A stretch of 8,792 bases of DNA from Alphaproteobacteria bacterium (GTDB taxonomy: Bacteria > Pseudomonadota > Alphaproteobacteria > RS24). This document shows, in pieces, positions 6,672 through 8,792 of this stretch. Numbering within the stretch: position 1 is the stretch's first letter; each line of letters starts with the position of its first letter. The position numbers and the translations under genes are program-made. The stretch spans positions 1 to 8,792 of the forward strand of contig JAQWIP010000050.1 in the NCBI GenBank assembly GCA_029248825.1, written 5' to 3'. The notes below the pieces were generated by a model. That model worked only from the letters and a program-made list of their open reading frames with translations, was not told the DNA's origin and did not search any database.

Positions 6672-7496
6672 TTACGCTTCTGGCGTTTCGGCTGCAACTT
6701 CAGGCGCCGCAGCGGCTTCTGCTGGAGCGGCTTCTGCTGGAGCTTCCAAGGCTGGTTCGGCCATCGGCTGTTCTGCCGCGCCCAAATCAATGCCCGAGGC
6801 CGAGCTGCTGGCTTCAATACCGGCAATCACAGCTTTGGAAATCAAGCCGCAATATAGCTCAATCGCGCGCGAGGCGTCATCATTGCCTGGAATTGGATAG
6901 TCAATGCTGTCGGGGTCGCAATTGCTGTCGACCACAGCAATCACTGGAATGCCCAAAGTTTTGGCTTCGGCGATGGCGATGGCTTCTTTATTGGTGTCGA
7001 CCACGAACATCAGTTCGGGAACGCCTCCCATATCTTTAATGCCACCGAGTGCAAGCTCAAGCTTGGCGCGTTCGCGCGTGAGGTTGAGAACTTCTTTTTT
7101 GGTCAAACCGCCAGCGCCTTCGCCGTCGAGTTTCGCTTCCAACTCGCGCAAGCGCTTGATGGATTTCGAAATAGTTTGCCAGTTGGTCAGCGTGCCGCCG
7201 AGCCAACGAGAGTTCATGTAATATTGCGCGCACTGTTCGGCGTGGCGAGCGATTGGCTCGGCCGCTTGACGCTTGGTGCCAACGAACAAAATACGACCGC
7301 CAGAAGCGATAACATCTTGAACGGCAACCAAAGCTTGGTGCAGCATGGGAACTGTTTTCGACAGATCCATAATGTGAATACCGTTGCGGCCACCGAAAAT
7401 ATACGGTGCCATTTTAGGGTTCCAACGATGTGTTTGGTGACCAAAGTGGACGCCTGCTTCTAGCAGTTGTCGCATGTTATAATCGGGCAGAGCCAT
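6672..7496 (-). CDS. rpsB: 30S ribosomal protein S2
   Basis: Small-subunit protein bound late in assembly, bridging head and body near the Shine-Dalgarno/anti-Shine-Dalgarno site. From ATG 7496 it has 274 residues. Conserved blocks: GVHFGHQTHRWNPKM (15-29), FVGTKRQA (71-78), NSRWLGGTLTN (95-105), PELMFVVDTNKE (160-171) and DPDSIDYPIPGNDDA (194-208). The conserved fold ends near residue 228; the last about 45 residues are a low-complexity Ala/Pro/Glu tail, presumably disordered, partly built from a 15-bp tandem repeat. The start is set by AGGAAGG (7504-7510) and by homology of the N-terminus MALPDYNMRQLLEAG. An open frame continues upstream to 7625 through the leader but has no ribosome site. 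Expression is probably driven by the promoter at 7605-7633 and tuned by the leader. Confidence 0.98.
   Translation of the reverse strand: MALPDYNMRQLLEAGVHFGHQTHRWNPKMAPYIFGGRNGIHIMDLSKTVPMLHQALVAVQDVIASGGRILFVGTKRQAAEPIARHAEQCAQYYMNSRWLGGTLTNWQTISKSIKRLRELEAKLDGEGAGGLTKKEVLNLTRERAKLELALGGIKDMGGVPELMFVVDTNKEAIAIAEAKTLGIPVIAVVDSNCDPDSIDYPIPGNDDASRAIELYCGLISKAVIAGIEASSSASGIDLGAAEQPMAEPALEAPAEAAPAEAAAAPEVAAETPEA
6711..6743. repeat. 15-bp tandem repeat in the S2 tail
   Basis: AGCGGCTTCTGCTGG occurs twice back to back (6711-6725 and 6726-6740), followed by a further AGC. On the coding strand it gives Pro-Ala-Glu-Ala-Ala units within the disordered rpsB C-terminus. Being a multiple of three, it can gain or lose copies without frameshift. 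Confidence 0.9.
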
Positions 7497-7527
7497 AGCG
7501 TTGCCTTCCTTTCTCTCGTTAATCCGC

Positions 7528-7590
7528 CGCAGGGGGTCATCGCACACCATGTGCGACACGAAGAGCGCCCCGGAGAGGACGTTCCCTGCG
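7528..7590 (-). promoter_or_regulatory. predicted structured rpsB 5' leader (three-way junction)
   Basis: In the minus-strand transcript, an outer 7-bp stem CGCAGGG/CCCUGCG (7584-7590 with 7528-7534) can enclose two hairpins: CGUCC/GGGCG with a 6-nt loop (7566-7581, including one G-U pair) and a perfect UCGCACA-UGG-UGUGCGA (7540-7556). The Shine-Dalgarno at 7504-7510 stays free in this fold. Autoregulation of rpsB-tsf by S2 through its leader is established in E. coli; that this element does the same here is inference. I do not recognise it as a named RNA family. Confidence 0.5.
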
Positions 7591-7604
7591 TGAGTAATAA
7601 GCGT

Positions 7605-7633
7605 GGTATAGGTAATTATCGCCACTCTGGCAA
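7605..7633 (-). promoter_or_regulatory. sigma70-type promoter for rpsB
   Basis: Minus-strand TTGCCA (7628-7633, 5 of 6 to consensus) and TATACC (7605-7610, 4 of 6) are separated by exactly 17 bp. Transcription would start near 7598, giving a leader of about 100 nt before rpsB. A second -10-like GATAAT inside the spacer lacks a partnered -35. The site lies 44 nt after the dnaE stop, so rpsB need not depend on dnaE read-through. Confidence 0.65.
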
Positions 7634-7677
7634 GCGTTTATGCGTGCGCTCTAGATTGCCAAAAAGCTTTCAAAAAA

Positions 7678-8792
7678 TTAAACTTCTTCGACGTGTAAAA
7701 CCCCAGGCACAGCTTTAATCGCTCCGGTAACGCGCGGGTTGATGGCATATTTATTCGGTAGACGCATTTCCACCTCGCGTTCAGGGCTCATCAAAATCAA
7801 CGATACCTCCCCGCCGGTTTTATGGCGCGGCTTTTCAACATCCTCGAGGCGCGCTTTCAAGCCCGCACAGGCTTCAGGCTTCTCGACGAAAATCCGCAAG
7901 CCCGCTTCCGTATGCGCCGCCACATCATCGACGGGGCGCATGCCTTGCATCAGCAAGCGCAATTGCCCATCGTCGCGCTCAATTTTTACCGTCGAAACCA
8001 CCAAGGCGCCAACTTGCATATGCTCGCGCGAGGCATCCAGCGCTTTGGAAAACGCCATCATCTCAAACTGCCCCGTCGGGTCGGATAGCGTCACGAAAGC
8101 ATAGGGATTGCCTTTGTCTTTCGATTTGCGCTCCTCGACTTTGGTAATCGCGCCCGCCACCATGACCTCTTTTTCGACGCGACTTTCCAAATCTTCAAAA
8201 CTGGCCACCCGCGCGCGCTTCAACAGCGTTTTATAATCATCCAACGGATGCCCCGACAAAAAGAAACCCAGCGCATTATATTCATGCGTCAGCCGGTCAA
8301 TCGCCGACCATGGCACCAAAGCGGCAGGCAGCACCACGCTCTCGCTAACATCGGCCTCGCCGAAGAGATTGTCTTGCTGCGTCTCTTTTTCGTTTTGCGC
8401 GATGCTCGCCTCGCCCAACAACACGCCAATGCCGCCCATGAGTTTCGCCCTATCGGGCTCCAGACTATCGAGCGCGCCTGCGGCAATTAAATGCTCCAGC
8501 AGGCGCTTGTTCAAACCAATGCCTGCCGTGCGACGAGCGAAATCGAACACATCCTTGAACGGGCCATTTGCCATGCGCTCGTCGACAACGCCCTGCATGG
8601 CCAGACTGCCGACATTGCGAATGGCGGCCAGCGCATAAAAAATCTGGTCGCCCTCGATAGAAAAAGCCGCCACCGAGCGGTTTACATCGGGCGTGCAAGT
8701 GGTGATGTCATGTTTGGCGGCATCTTGCTTGAAGCTATTGAGCTTCTCGGTGCGCTCAAAATCCAACGACATGGAGGCGGCATAAAAAGCCA
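7678..8792 (-). CDS. dnaE: DNA polymerase III alpha subunit, C-terminal part (5' end cut by window)
   Basis: Replicative polymerase; only about the last 371 codons are present, so the PHP, palm and most finger regions lie outside. Reading from the edge the frame is open (AFYAASMSLDF), a sequence typical of the interior of DnaE, so the ATG at 8772 is internal and not a start. Visible in order, counted from that Met: DVNRSVAAF region; helix-hairpin-helix segment IRNVG at 51-55 through NKRLLEHLIAAGALDSL (88-104); the beta-clamp binding motif QDNLF (133-137), matching the position of QADMF in E. coli; FFLSGHPLDDY (170-180); an OB-fold domain about 203-280 (VAGAITKVEERKSKDKGNPY onward); and the C-terminal tau-interaction-type domain to 364. 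TAA stop at 7680-7678. No clear terminator follows before the rpsB promoter. Confidence 0.97.
   Translation of the reverse strand, partial: AFYAASMSLDFERTEKLNSFKQDAAKHDITTCTPDVNRSVAAFSIEGDQIFYALAAIRNVGSLAMQGVVDERMANGPFKDVFDFARRTAGIGLNKRLLEHLIAAGALDSLEPDRAKLMGGIGVLLGEASIAQNEKETQQDNLFGEADVSESVVLPAALVPWSAIDRLTHEYNALGFFLSGHPLDDYKTLLKRARVASFEDLESRVEKEVMVAGAITKVEERKSKDKGNPYAFVTLSDPTGQFEMMAFSKALDASREHMQVGALVVSTVKIERDDGQLRLLMQGMRPVDDVAAHTEAGLRIFVEKPEACAGLKARLEDVEKPRHKTGGEVSLILMSPEREVEMRLPNKYAINPRVTGAIKAVPGVLHVEEV

Noticed and set aside
6644..6826. 61-residue N-terminal extension of EF-Ts in the same open frame
   Set aside because: It overlaps the end of rpsB, has Arg/Lys/Gln-rich composition that mirrors the rpsB tandem repeat in another frame, and lies upstream of a well-placed AGGAGA and the family-conserved N-terminus at 6643.
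6173..6857. Plus-strand open frames opposite tsf and rpsB
   Set aside because: Both are antisense to strongly conserved genes, overlap one another in different frames, and show no protein-like motifs.
7497..7625. 43-residue N-terminal extension of S2, including in-frame ATGs near 7548
   Set aside because: The extension crosses the promoter and the foldable leader, has no Shine-Dalgarno, and S2 families start at MALPDYNMRQLL.
7659..7680. AAAGCTTT palindrome with flanking A/T runs after dnaE as a terminator
   Set aside because: There is no loop-bearing GC stem; the palindrome alone could not form a stable hairpin with a normal loop.
8770..8772. ATG at 8772 as the start of a separate 364-residue gene
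   Set aside because: The frame is open to the window edge and the residues upstream (AFYAAS) are typical DnaE interior, so this is an internal Met.
1..8792. Mobile elements, tRNA or rRNA genes, CRISPR arrays, toxin-antitoxin or defence genes
   Set aside because: I looked on both strands and saw none; apart from the small gene at 5296-5619 the window is filled by conserved housekeeping genes with short gaps.

Overview
The window reads as a stretch of core chromosome from an alphaproteobacterium of moderate GC (judged by eye, slightly above half). The assignment rests on gene order and on family features such as a single-PDZ RseP and an Ala/Pro/Glu-rich tail on ribosomal protein S2. Genus cannot be determined. 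Every convincing gene is on the minus strand, so transcription runs from high to low coordinates.

In transcription order the window holds: the 3' part of dnaE (entering at 8792, ending at 7678); a 181-nt gap with a good sigma70-type promoter and a foldable leader; rpsB (7496-6672); tsf (6643-5711); a small unrecognised or VOC-like gene (5619-5296); pyrH (5209-4481); frr (4462-3908); uppS (3895-3152); cdsA (3135-2296); dxr (2296-1127); and rseP (1012 to the window edge, 3' end missing). Spacing is tight from pyrH to dxr (18, 12 and 16 nt, then a 1-nt TAATG overlap). It loosens at dxr/rseP (114 nt) and around the small gene (91 and 86 nt).

The genes form a familiar growth cluster. S2, EF-Ts and ribosome recycling factor serve translation. 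UMP kinase supplies UDP and hence other pyrimidine nucleotides. DXR makes isoprenoid precursors that UppS turns into undecaprenyl diphosphate for peptidoglycan. CdsA makes CDP-diacylglycerol for phospholipids. RseP is the intramembrane protease of envelope stress signalling. DnaE is the replicative polymerase.

Most of the window is ordinary. Two places depart from the standard layout. The first is the predicted rpsB 5' leader, which can fold into a three-way junction starting about 8 nt after the predicted transcription start. The second is a 107-residue gene with codon use unlike its neighbours, inserted between tsf and pyrH behind a terminator-like hairpin and a perfect palindrome. I did not find a new multi-gene system.
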